DNA of 64,000 nucleotides from contig JAAROD010000094.1 in the NCBI GenBank assembly GCA_012274445.1, positions 1 through 64,000 on the forward strand, read 5' to 3'. This DNA comes from Sclerotiophoma versabilis. Taxonomy: Eukaryota > Ascomycota > Dothideomycetes > Pleosporales > Didymellaceae. The notes under the pieces are model-generated. The model searched no databases and was not told where the DNA came from. It worked only from the letters and a program-made list of their open reading frames with translations. Both the position numbers and the translations under genes were made by a program. Positions 1 through 10,741 of this stretch are shown piece after piece; position 1 is the stretch's first letter; the number at the start of each line of letters is the position of its first letter.

Positions 1-1912
1 AGTTTTACTTTTTTAGTAAAGAAACTCTAGAGTATCTAGAAAGTCTAGAAAATTTAAAAGAAGAAGAAAAGAAAAAAAAAGAAAAAAATAAAGAAAGTAC
101 TATAACTTTAGAAAAAAAAGAAGATCTTTTTATAAACTACTAGCTACTATACTTTCTTATAAACTTAGAAAATACTTTTTATTATCTTTTTATAGTTAGT
201 TTTTTATAAATATAGTTAGGTTTTAAAAGCTTTATCTATATTATATATAAAAACTACTTCTTTTTAGGTTAGTAATAGTAGTAAGATAAGTAAAGAATAC
301 TAGAAAAGTAGAAGAAAAGATTATAAATATAAAAAAAAGTATATATATTCTTCTAGGTAAGCTATAAAGATTTAGTATACTTAACTCTTTTTAAATATAG
401 TAGTATATTTATTTCTAGTAATAAAAGATAGTTAGCCTTCTAAGGTTATTCCTCTAATTTATAGCTTTTAAAATCTTCTCTAATCTTTTTTCTAGCTTCT
501 CTCTAGGCCTAGATAATAAGATTTCTAGTTTTAGAAAAGAAGCTACCTAAATAGAAAAGTCTTCTCTAGGTATAGATTACTTCTAGATATCTTAGTATAA
601 ACTATACTAAAGGATATTTCTTCTTCTAAATATAATACTTTTATACTTTTTCTAAGCCTAAATTTTATATAAAGTAAGAAAAAAATAAGGTTTTTAAATT
701 TAGAAAAAGAAAATTATAGGTATAACTAGTCTATATATATTCTAAACTTAAATTCTTTATAAAGTAAAAAAAAACTATAGTTTAAAACTAAAAAATAGAA
801 AATTATTATAATAAGCTTAGAATTTACTTTAAATATATAGCTATTTTATAGTAAAGTTAACTTTACTTTACTACTATAGTAAGAAATACTTTTTATTCTA
901 TTTTTACTATAGTCTAAGAAGCTTTTTATATATTTAAATAAGTTATACTAAAGTATATACTATTAAAAATATAGTAAAGTATATAATAGTATAAATAGGT
1001 AATAGGTTATAACTATAGTAAATAGTTAATATTAACTTAGTAAAGCTATAGTAGCTAGTATTTTTATTATAGATAATAACTATTAAATTTCTTAACTTTA
1101 TAGATATACTAGCTTTTAAAATATTCTAAAGTTTAAGAAATAGTATAATACTAGGTTTTATAAGTAGAGTCTATAGTAATATAGTATATAATTTACTAAG
1201 TAGTTAGTAGATATCTAGTATAAGATTTAGTAAGAAGAAGAAAAAAAAGCTTTTAGATATTTTAAACTATTAAATATCTTAAATTTCTAGATATTCTAAA
1301 TTTCTAAATAGTTAAAACCTAAACTATACTAGGTGTTTAGATTTCTAATAGTTTAAAAGTAATAGAAATTCCTAGTATATAGCTAGTAGCTATAGAAGAA
1401 GTAGTAGTAGTAATATTAAAATAACTAGTAAAAATTACTAGGTATTTAAAAAATATTATTAACTACTAGATATTCTTCTAGATATACTATTAGAGTAGGC
1501 TAGAAGTAGTAAATAGTTAGAAAATAAAGTAGAAAATCTAAAGTATTCTAAATAATATAAGAATAAATAAAATATCTAGATATTTCTAGATAACCTAAAA
1601 TAAGATTAAGATATCTAGAAATTATAAGATATTCTAAAAGAAAATAAGATATCTAGAAATTTCTAAATAACCTAAAGAAACTTAAGATATTAAAAAATTT
1701 CTAGATATTCTAAAAAAAACTAAGATATTTAGAAATTTCTAGATCTTCTAAAAAAAAATTAAGATATCTAGAAATTTCTAGATATCTAAAAAAGAAATTA
1801 AGATATTTAGAAATTATAAGATATTCTAGAAAAAAATAAGAAACCTAGAAATTTCTAGATATTCTAAAAAAAATTAAGATATCTAGAAATTCCTAGATAT
1901 TCTAAAAAGAAA

Positions 1913-1956
<44 letters not shown>

Positions 1957-2634
1957 CCTATAGAATAGGCTAGAAATTTAAAAAAGAGAAAAAAAAAAAA
2001 GGTTTCTAGATATTATAAATTTCTAGATATTATCCTAAATAAGCTAGTAGGTTCTTTTTATCTAGAGTTAGAGTATATAGCTATATTAGCTACTTTAGAT
2101 AGTTAGCTCTTATCTTTTATTTCTTTTTCTAGATATATTAAGTAATAATAGCTATTCTAATTTAAGTAAACTTAAAAATAAAGTTAAATAGAGTAGTATA
2201 TTTATATATAGTATATATTAGTTTAGTTAAGCTATTTTATAAAGAAAGTATTATATAAAGTATAAATAAAGAATTATATTTTTATAAACTAATAGCTTAT
2301 ATAAAACCTATACTATAGTTAAGGTACTATACTATATAGTATATAGGTAGTAAAACCTATACTTTAATAGAAATATACTTTATACTATACTAAGCTACTA
2401 GATTATTTATAACTCTATCTATACTAAATTATAAATATTCTATATAACCTATAATTATAAAGCTAAGTATTATAGTATATTAGTAAGTAGACTTAAGATA
2501 TATCTATAAAGTAGCTATACTATAGTATTACCTACTACTAATAAGTATAATAGATATAATTAGTATAAAGCCTAGTATAGAGTTTATAGGTAGCTATTAA
2601 ACTAAAAGAAGTATATAATAATTACTTTAGTATA
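1..2634. other. AT-rich RIP-degraded DNA
   Basis: Extremely TA-rich sequence with stops in every frame and no open frame of useful length. The dominance of TA and the near absence of CA/TG-rich stretches are what RIP leaves behind. I could not assign the sequence to a transposon family except for the minisatellite at 1605-1915 and the poly-A stretch that follows it. It is probably the body of old repeats. Confidence 0.6.
1605..1915. repeat. 38-bp minisatellite, about 8 copies
   Basis: Units begin with AAGATATCTAGAAAT or close variants near 1608, 1646, 1684, 1722, 1760, 1800, 1838 and 1875, so the period is 37-40 bp and mostly 38. Each unit holds the near-palindromic core CTAGAAATTTCTAG followed by a short A-run. 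The array ends in a run of more than 20 A at about 1919-1954. Copies differ mainly by single transitions, as expected in a RIP-exposed array. Function unknown. Confidence 0.7.
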
Positions 2635-2636
2635 TA

Positions 2637-4468
2637 ATATAATCTACTATTAAGTTAGCTATTTTATTAAGTTAGCTACTTAATTTACTCTTCTATTACT
2701 CTACTTCTAATATCTTAATACTACTATAACTAATTTTAATAAAAAGTAAATAGAATTAATTACTTAATATAGCTATACCTTTTATATAAGTTCTTTTATT
2801 ATACTCTAGCTTACTATATATACTATAGTAAAGAATACTCTAGCTACTACTACTTACTATATACTTCTTCTTATACTTTACCTTTTCTACTAGTACTACT
2901 ATATCTCTCTAAGCTACTATATTCTCTACTTTCTTTTATATAAAAGTACTCTCTTTCTATATATACTTATTTTTTTAGCTTTTATACTTAGCTATAGTAG
3001 TATTAGTAGCTTAAAGCTTAATAATCTTACTAGCTAAAATAGTTCTAGTATATACTAGTATTTCTATACCTTTTTATATCTACTATACTATAGTTATAAG
3101 TACTATTAGAAAGAACTTAGTATAGGTTTAAATATAGTTCTTAATTAGTATAGATTAGGCCTATAATTTAAGAGTATTACTAGAAGTCCTAGAGTTCTAG
3201 AAGGTAGTAGGTAGTAGTAGTAATAGTATTTAAGGCTTAATCTTTAGCTTTAATAGTACTACTTCTAGGTCTAAAAGCACTAAACTAGTAGCTCTAAATC
3301 TAGCTTTAATATTATCTAATAAGAATACACCTTAGTATACTACTAGAAATACTAGCTTATTAATATAGTTAATATAGCTATTTACTAGAGCTTTTACCTT
3401 TTTCTTATATACACGCTTTAGAAGAGAAAAGTACTTAATATCTAAAGGTTATAGAATATAAAAAGTATATATAGGTATATAGAGAGTAATAATATAATTC
3501 TTCTTATAAATATTCTAAAATCTAATTAAGTTATAGAACTAATAGCTATTAAGAATAAGTAGCTAGTAACTACTAACTATATACTAAGTAGTATGCTTAA
3601 TAAAGTGCTAAAGCTAGGTAATCTCTACTTTATTAGTAGTCTAGCTATTATTAGATATAGTAATTCTCTAGTTCTTAGAATTATTATAATACTAGGCTTA
3701 GTTATAGTTCTTTTTTTTAAAGATAAAGAAAGGTAGAATAAGCTAGCTACCTGCACTAATAGTAGTAATTAGAGTAACCTACTTATAATTACTAGGTTAT
3801 TATCTAATAGAGTTAAAATAAATCTCTACTATAGTACCTACCTTAATAGATTCTTCTATACCTATCTAGAACCTAGTTTTATTAAAGTTATAAGTATCTT
3901 TATTAAGAATACTATACTTAGCTTTTATACTAGCTACTAGCTTAAACTATAGCTTAATAATTATAGAGTTACTATATAGAACTCTATAGTAGTCTCTAGG
4001 TTATAATAGCTAAGATTTAATTTATAGTTAATATAAGATAAAGTATTCTACCTAGTTAATACTAATATAGGTACTAGTATATATAGCTAATAATTAATTA
4101 GCTATACTATATACTTTAGTATAAGAAATAGTAAATTTATATAGAGAAAGGTCTCTTATATATATAATAAGACTATTCTCTTTACTCTTAGTAAGATTTA
4201 ATTAGTTAGAGTAGGTATTATATTAGAAATATATTCTAATATATTAGTTTATTAGAGTACTCTAGGACACTCTATATACTAAAGTAATATACTTAAGGCT
4301 TAGTAATATATTAGATTTAAGTAATTAAATAGTAAGAATTACTTTCTCTTTATAGAAAAGTAATTCTATATCTAGTTATAGTTATATTATAGGTAGTTAA
4401 GAAGATTAATAGGTTTAAGTATTAAGTAGCTAACTTAATAGAGTAGCTAACTTAATAGTAGATTATAT
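2637..4468 (-). mobile_element. Fot/pogo-type DNA transposon, RIP-destroyed copy
   Basis: Terminal inverted repeats of about 44 bp lie at 2637-2680 and 4425-4468 and match each other almost perfectly; a TA dinucleotide flanks each end (2635-2636, 4469-4470), the target duplication typical of Tc1/mariner-pogo elements. The 1832-bp interior aligns by eye, in the same order, with the better preserved element at 10742-12587. The transposase would be on the minus strand (roughly 4390 to 2757) but is broken by stops throughout. TIR differences from the other copy go beyond transitions, so this is a related subfamily rather than an identical copy. Confidence 0.75.
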
Positions 4469-4470
4469 TA

Positions 4471-6100
4471 GCTTTATAATATTATTTCTAGAAAATTAGA
4501 ATACTAAGTACGAATAAATATTAATTAATACTAACTCTTTTAAAATAGCTAGCTATAGCTAGTTCTTTTTAGCTAGTAACTAGCTAGCTATACTACTATA
4601 GTATAGATTCTACTATTATCTTTACTATAGTATATTATAGTATAGTACTTTATTACTTCTTAGAGTTACTTTTTATTATATAGAACACGTTTTCTTATAA
4701 GCTAAGTATATTAATATATTAAAAGTATAAGAATTAGCCTCTATATATATAGAAAGTAGAAATAAGTATAGACTCTTCTTATTATAGCCTTAAGAGTGCT
4801 ATACTAGGTTCTATTTATTATATCTATAGGTATGCTATACTAGGCTCTATCTATTATATCTATAAGTATATTATGCTAAGTATATAGATTATTTAAATTA
4901 TACTTCTTTTTAGAATTATTTTCTAGGTATAGAGTATACTACCTAGATAGGCTTATACTATACTCTATTTACCTATTATACTTAGAAGGTATATATTCTT
5001 AAATATATAGAAATTTATTCTTACTAAGTAAGTAGACTACTAGCTATTAGATAGTATATATTAGTTCTAAAGAAGAGCTCTTTCTAACTCTAGTCTTCCT
5101 CTTTTATAAATATTAAATATACAACCTCTTTTTAGTAAAAGAAAGTTCTTATATATTATAATTAAATAGCTATCTATTAAGCTATAAGTATTCTAGTACT
5201 TCTACTAATTAGAAGTAAATATTATAGATTATAACCTAGCTATAGTAAAAGTATAACTTATTAGAGCTGTTATTAGACTCTCTATATAAGCCTACTTAGC
5301 TAGGTATATACCTACTTAAAGCTTATTTAGGTATTCTTATAGAACTTAGAATATACTATAAAATACTAGCTTTAGCCTATAATATTAAAATTACTATTTT
5401 AATTATATAGCTACCTAAGGCTTAGTAGCTACTTAGTAAGCTTTCTTAAAAAGTAGCTACTATACTTTTATTCTTTTAGGCTACTATATTAAGCCTCTTA
5501 TACCTTCTTCTTACTATATATACCTATTATATATCTATAAAAATTAATATATCTTTTATACTTTAATAAAAATAATATACTTAGTATTACTAGCTTTAAT
5601 AATTACGTAATACTACCTTATATAATACTTTTATATATATAGAAAGTAAATAACACTAAGAAAGTAACTTTTATAGACTTTAGAACTAGAAACAGTAATA
5701 CTAAGCATAGGTATAAGAAGATTTACTTCTATAAATAATAAGCCTAGAAAGATAACTTAAAATACTTCTAGGTTAATATATACTGCATTAATAAGGCAGA
5801 GGATACTAAGCTCTCTCTTACTATCTAGTCTATGTTTTACTAGTACTAGAACGTAATAAGATACTATATATATCTGTTAGATATATTAATAGAGAAGAGG
5901 AAAACTAATAATATACTTAGTATATCTACTTAGAAACCTTCTTTTAGGTTAAGCTAATAGTTTACTTGCAGCTAGACACTTCTAGAGCTACTTACTCTAA
6001 GTACTATTAAGTTCTTCTTATAAAAGTAGGAAAAGCTTAGTTATAAGACATTGCTTATGTTATTAATCTATAAAATTACTAATATCCTACTTAAAGCGCT
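4471..6100. other. AT-rich region, degraded repeats
   Basis: RIP-type AT-rich sequence that becomes gradually more balanced toward 6 kb. A short stretch near 5660-5700 resembles sequence downstream of the plus-strand gypsy element at about 62,728-62,770, so part of it may be a remnant of that family. I see no gene. Confidence 0.4.
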
Positions 6101-6109
6101 TAATAGAAC

Positions 6110-6914
6110 TCCTCTCTCCTAGTTTAGTATTAAAGAGCAGTTGCAATAGAAAGAAGGCTAATTAACTAAACGCAAAGAAGATAAAGCGTATTTACTGCAG
6201 GGCATCTTTAATGTTAAGCTAGAGCTAATATATAGCAACAGTGCAGCTAACGCCTTTAAGTACCTTATAGACAAGATTAGCAGTTCTAAAAGATATATCT
6301 AAGACATGCGTAGTACAAACCCACGTAATAACAGAAGGCGCATTAAAGAGACCAAAGGCAGACTGCTAGATAACTCTTACTAATAGGTGCTCAACAACGC
6401 CACTTTCTAGCAGTAGCAGCAGGACTCGCACAGCCGCCTGCTGTGGGTAAAAGGCAATCCCAGCAAGGGAAAGACAATGTTACTCTGCGGCATCATAGAC
6501 AAGCTGCATAGCTTACTGCCAAAGACTGCCCTTCTAGCATACTTCTTCTGCTAAGCGACCAACTTGCGCATCAACAGCACCACAGCCGTGCTGCGAGGGC
6601 TGTTGTACATACTAATAAGCCAGCAACTATCACTTATATCGCATGTCCGTAAGAAGTACAATCACACAGGCAAAGCCTTTTTTAAGGATGCAAATGCCTA
6701 GGCTGCCTTAACAGAGATGTTCACAGACGTGCTACAAGACCCACAGCTAAGACCTACATACCTGATCATCAATCCACTAGACAAGTGTGTCACTAATCTG
6801 CCAAAACTGCTTCACTTCATTGCAAAGCAGTATCGTGCGTCTCCCCGCGTCAAGTGGATCATGTTGAGCCGCAACTGGCCTGAGATCGAAGCGCAGCTGG
6901 AGCAAGCTGGATAG
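6110..6914 (+). pseudogene. NLR (NACHT) pseudogene, truncated and RIP-damaged
   Basis: One continuous frame, interrupted only by TAG/TAA stops, reads as the segment before and into the NACHT ATPase of HET-E-like fungal NLR proteins. Visible pieces in order: AFKYLIDKISSS (6252 on), a linker with RRRIKETKGRLLDNSY, the Walker A loop GNPSKGKT at 6453-6476, AVLRGLLYILISQQ, then TYLIINPLDKC, the Walker B region where the family usually has acidic residues (here Asn replaces one), and PRVKWIMLSRNWP (sensor region, ends near 6885). The frame stops at 6912-6914 and no recognisable NLR sequence follows, so the rest of the NACHT and any WD40/ankyrin repeats are gone. In-frame stops fit CAG/CAA/TGG being converted to stop codons by RIP. 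Established: such proteins are STAND switches of fungal non-self recognition. Inference: this copy is dead. Confidence 0.85.
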
Positions 6915-7670
6915 TCTTTACACTATTACAAAGGTCTGGCAAGTATAAGCTACTTCCTATAAGGCACGTTGTCTTATTGTTATATAGAGTAAGCTCTAAA
7001 TCTACTCCGTTTATTAATCCATTCGGCATGTGAACGTGCATCTGATAGATACATCTGGATGGGGTTGATATAAATAGAAGCCGTCCATGGTTCTGACATT
7101 AAGTGGAGCACAATCTGATCCCGCAGCTAAACCAGCTTTATCTTGACCATACGATCCAAGAGAACTGCGTGAACAGCCTGCTCTAAATGCAAATCCAACA
7201 CGTATTACGTCTTTCTCAGCAGGAGTAATAAGGGTTGAGCAAAGTGAAAAAGGAAGTTCGCAGAGTAGTGATGGTTTGTTCTGAGCTGCCACAGATACTG
7301 CAGCGAAAAGAAAATAAAGAGTAGAGTAATGCACTAAAGGAATGGTTAGCTGATGCACAAAAATTGTGTGTTCACAAGGCCGCCTCTCTTACTGGTGAAA
7401 GGTTTGTTTTGTTAAACGTTCTGTTTAATCCTTGTACAAAAAACGTTTGTGTTTTGCGAATAATTGCGAAGGGTGTTAAGAATGAAGCTTAGTTAGCTAC
7501 AATGCCTACGGATGAGCCGAGTTATTTATCTTAGAGCTGGAACCCAAGGTGGATGGTGTACCGCTCCCAACAAGGTCATAGTACGGTGCGGCTGAAGCTT
7601 AGTGTTGCCACGCCAATACAGCTACCGTTCCACCAATAGCACTGCTCCTGTAGCCGTAGTACGGCTGTAG
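6915..7670. other. intergenic DNA
   Basis: Apart from the doubtful open frame at 7014-7358, I see only short open frames and no recognisable domain. Base composition is balanced, unlike the neighbouring AT-rich block. Confidence 0.4.
7014..7358 (-). other. open frame without ATG, secreted-like (doubtful gene)
   Basis: A 114-codon open frame begins with GTG, not ATG. Its first 25 residues look like a signal peptide (hydrophobic run YFLFAAVSVAA) and the rest holds six cysteines. A possible short intron (GTAAGA at about 7391, AG at about 7350) could supply an upstream exon, but I find no good ATG there. It could be a decayed small secreted protein or chance; no family recognised. Confidence 0.2.
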
Positions 7671-7683
7671 TGTGTATCCGAGT

Positions 7684-7893
7684 GAGCCGGATGCATGTTG
7701 CTATCCCAGTGAGCCGGATGCATGTTGTTATCCCAGCACGGGCTCGTACTTCGGACCTTCGCTACCAGTATGCGTCCGTGCACGGTACCTTTGCAATGTG
7801 TGTGTCCGAGCGAGCCGGATGCATGTTGTTATCCCAACACGGGCTCGTACTTCGGACCTTCGCTACCAGTATGCGCCCGTGCACGGTACCGGT
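7684..7893. repeat. compound tandem repeat, 27-bp and 101-bp periods
   Basis: The motif GAGCCGGATGCATGTTG starts at 7684, 7711 and 7812. The first two copies are a 27-bp tandem duplication. The second and third copies begin a 101-bp unit (7711-7811) repeated for about 82 bp (7812-7893) with only two or three differences, both copies including the ACTTCGGACCTTCGCTACC and GTGCACGGTACC boxes. Frames running through it are repeat artefacts. Confidence 0.8.
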
Positions 7894-7899
7894 ACGGTA

Positions 7900-8480
7900 G
7901 TAGCTCGAAGCTAACCAAGGGGTCAGAACCAACTGAACAGAGTTCCATATCATCAGTCAGTACAACCACCAATAATCAACCTGCCTTATCGCACTCGAGC
8001 ATACTATCTGGCAGGTGGCTGCTAAAGTCACCACAGAGAAGTGCGGTGCTGACATATCAACAGGAGACGGACATAGGCTAAGAATGTTTTAACAAACACG
8101 AGCTCCTATGCGTGGCCGTACACGTAGGCACAACCCTAAGAATGTTCAGAACGCAGTGCACCTCGTGAGTTCATCCTCCCGGACAGCCATTTCAGCAACG
8201 CGTCGGGAAAACAAACACGCCACCAATGGACCCAACTATGGCTGTTTGTTACCGTAAAAGGGCCTGATAGCACTGAGACCGCCCAGTATCTGGTGCCTTC
8301 GTCCATCCTCCATGCAGCGCCGGGAAATGATTCAGCGTGATTTAGACAGAAATACTCCAACGGAGCAGAATCCGGCTGGGGGGGTTGTTGCGGCCGTACA
8401 GTGTCCGTGCACGGATTCAGTCAATGCACGCTAACAACAGAAACATTAATCTTCCTACACCATGTAACGCTACAAATATG
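7900..8480. other. intergenic DNA upstream of transposase relic
   Basis: Balanced composition, several open frames on both strands, none recognisable. It may contain the unrecognisable N-terminal part of the transposase relic that starts near 8490. Confidence 0.35.
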
Positions 8481-8489
8481 AGCGTAATG

Positions 8490-9200
8490 AAAGATGAGCC
8501 TGCAGATCGGGGGCCATGGAACCCTGGAGAAGACTTCCCGTCACTCTACAGCAGCCGCTAATCGCCACTCCAAAGAGAAAGCACGACAGAAGTACCAATC
8601 ACTAATTGTTCATGGCTTCAGGAGCTATCTAACGATAGATCCATTGACTACTGTGACCAGAGTTGAGTGCATGGACTCCTGGCTTTGTTTTGCTCCACAC
8701 TTAACTCTCAACTCACACGTTCCAGCCACTTGACGTAGTGATGTCCAAGCCTCTTCCTTGAGCGAACTCATATAATTTGATTAACCGTACCCGAACGACG
8801 CATGTGTTATCCCAGTCGTAAAGAGGCAGCTTCATGCCCATCCTTGAAGGCTTGGGTAAGCTCCTTCACAGACAAGACCATTCTCAAGTCCTTTAAGTCA
8901 ACGGGTATATGGCCGATAAAGCTAGAGATGATACTCAACAGGTTCGTTAACACCAGCTCGGATGATCAGGGCTCACGAGAAAGCTCAGTCCTGGTATCCA
9001 GCTTCTCTGGTTGGAGGAGCTGGTTTCACCCCACACCTGTAGCGACGAAGAGTAGGGACACTAGGCAGGCAAGAACCCAAGCCTTCAACTCTACTACCTC
9101 AAGATCTACAATGAGCTTATAGCTGTTTTCTGGTCACAGAAGACATTATCGTTCGCAACAATAAGCGTCTTCAAGTCAAGTGCATGGTTTAATCCTGTTT
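8490..9200 (+). pseudogene. pogo/Tc5-like transposase relic
   Basis: Three plus-strand frames in succession read like the C-terminal half of fungal DDE transposases. At about 8590-8730 the text SLIVHGFRSYLTID matches the family's second catalytic block, with His where the catalytic Asp usually sits, followed by FAPHLT, the site of the usual PPHxTHxLQPLD motif. After a frame change, 8832-8950 reads LKAWVSSFTDKTILKSFKST then GIWP, the very typical end of the catalytic domain. A further frame change leads to ELIAVFWSQK near 9110-9145, resembling the C-terminal tail. Frameshifts and the lost Asp make it dead. No terminal repeats were found around it. Confidence 0.6.
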
Positions 9201-9508
9201 GGATGAGTCTTTTGTGATACGGTAGTGCATGCTCTTTTCCGGACGATTTGCAGCCTCGACAGCTGCCGCCACTAGTACGAAGAAGGCTAGAGATACAATT
9301 ATAGACTAAAACACAACGGCGTTGTTTTACTTGTTTGTTGCTAAACACGGCCTATGCAGACGGTGATATTGTCTACGTGTGTACAAGGTTGGAGTTGACT
9401 ACACTGGTTCGGTCCGATTTCATGTTTTTTTATTAAATAGGCTTTTGCCTATCTAGTCTAGACAGATTATTTCTAGCTTCTTTCTCTCTACAGCCTAGGC
9501 ACTTAGGT

Positions 9509-9728
9509 ATACCGTAGAAATTTGATTCTTTCGCCGAACGCTAACAAGGGACAGCCGGGTAACAATGGAGAGTTGCTCTAACGATCAAATGAAGATCCCT
9601 GATCGTGCATAGGTTATTGTTTACTTAATCTGGGGGCATCTAATATACACCCGTAAAATTATCTAAGGTTATCCGACCTGTGCCGCCCCCTGCAAGCGTT
9701 CAGCGAAAGAATCAAATTTCTACGGTAT
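9509..9728. mobile_element. MITE-like inverted-repeat element, 220 bp
   Basis: The 34-bp arms at 9509-9542 and 9695-9728 are inverted copies with one mismatch (they start ATACCGTAGAAATTTG). The 152-bp interior has no coding capacity. TTAG occurs just outside both ends (9504-9507 and 9729-9732, one base off on the left), a possible target duplication that I cannot confirm. It ends 20 bp upstream of the TATA-like box of the secreted-protein gene that starts at 9874. Confidence 0.7.
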
Positions 9729-9748
9729 TTAGTGCTGAATTAATAGAG

Positions 9749-9755
9749 TATAAGA
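9749..9755 (+). promoter_or_regulatory. TATA-like box for secreted-protein gene
   Basis: TATAAGA lies 119 bp upstream of the ATG at 9874, with pyrimidine-rich sequence (ACTTTCTCTTTAAC) just before the start codon, a common fungal arrangement. Confidence 0.4.
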
Positions 9756-9873
9756 TAGAGCTCTTCTCTTGTAATTATTTGCTTGTTTAACATATTCTGC
9801 AATCTATTTAGTACTACGACTATTATCAAAAGACTTTCTCTTTAACAATCTGTTGCGCCTCATCGCCCTCAAC

Positions 9874-10578
9874 ATGCATCTCTACCAATTCTTTGGCCTA
9901 GCCGCCATTATTACAGCCCCTACAGCATTAGCTGTTCCTACTCAACTCCACTCAGTTGTGGCAAGAGAGTTTGAACCGTCACTTGACTCTCGAACTGCGT
10001 CCAGCCTTACTCCAGAGCACCATATACTCGCTCGGACGACTACTGGAGACTCTTCAGTCACGATCCCTCGGCATAATCCGATTGCTCCGAACGCTGTTGC
10101 AGTCGATGGCCCTAACAAGCTCAACAGGAGGGTCGCCCCGATCCCGAGTGCTAAGCGCCGCAACTTGTTTACTATCGCCCTCAAAGGCGGCTATACTGTC
10201 TTTCAAGGAGTTGTCAACTGGGCTCTAGAAGCAGACCTTGATACTTCGAGTGGCATAACAACGTTGGAAGCCAACCCTATACCTGGTTCATCTCCAAATA
10301 CTTTAGCCACTTTCGGAGATTACGTTTTTACAAAGAATGTTTTGGGGTCAGCCTACAGACACGTCACCGCGACGGCACACCTTTACTTCACATCCCCGGC
10401 TGGCATCAAGTACACATTCAAAGCCGATATAGCGTATGGTCTCACTGGTTCTGGAAGTAACCTTCTTATTACAGATATTGAATATTTTGACGTCGTTGCG
10501 GCTACACAGCAGCTTGTTGGCCATGCGGCTCAGGTTCTACCTCTTGCCGACGTTTATCCGCACGATGGGGATTTGTAA
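9874..10578 (+). CDS. secreted protein, cysteine-free, candidate effector
   Basis: An intact 234-codon frame starting at the ATG at 9874 (an earlier in-frame TTG at 9853 is not a credible start). Residues 1-21 form a clear signal peptide (MHLYQFFGLAAIITAPTALA, cleavage expected after ALA). Residues 22 to about 95 are low-complexity and Ser/Thr/Pro-rich and contain dibasic sites NRR and AKRR, suggesting a pro-region cut by a Kex2-type protease. The remaining part of about 140 residues (from NLFTIALKGGYTVFQ) looks folded, beta-rich, and has no cysteine. No transmembrane segment after the signal and no GPI signal at the end (ends YPHDGDL). I do not recognise the family. It sits between a MITE-like repeat and two DNA transposon relics, a typical place for fungal effectors, but that role is inference. 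Confidence 0.75.
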   Translation: MHLYQFFGLAAIITAPTALAVPTQLHSVVAREFEPSLDSRTASSLTPEHHILARTTTGDSSVTIPRHNPIAPNAVAVDGPNKLNRRVAPIPSAKRRNLFTIALKGGYTVFQGVVNWALEADLDTSSGITTLEANPIPGSSPNTLATFGDYVFTKNVLGSAYRHVTATAHLYFTSPAGIKYTFKADIAYGLTGSGSNLLITDIEYFDVVAATQQLVGHAAQVLPLADVYPHDGDL

Positions 10579-10603
10579 AAAAAAATAGTCTGCTAGTGTG
10601 CCG

Positions 10604-10641
10604 GCGCATAGGGTACCCTAGTGCGCATAGGGTACCCTAGT
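10604..10641. repeat. 19-bp direct repeat with palindromic core
   Basis: Two perfect 19-bp units, GCGCATAGGGTACCCTAGT, at 10604-10622 and 10623-10641, followed by the first six bases of a third. Each unit holds the 10-bp palindrome AGGGTACCCT. It begins 26 bp after the stop codon of the secreted-protein gene, so it may form hairpins in the 3' region of that transcript. Confidence 0.75.
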
Positions 10642-10741
10642 GCGCATGTATTCAATGTTCAACCATTGGATATTATTAGAGGGAATTACGTTCTTCAACA
10701 AAACTTAGTTCAGGTTCTTTGATATTAAAAATTTCTTTGTA

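Noticed and set aside
1605..1915. CRISPR-like array
   Set aside because: Repeat units abut without unique spacers and the genome is eukaryotic; it is a minisatellite.
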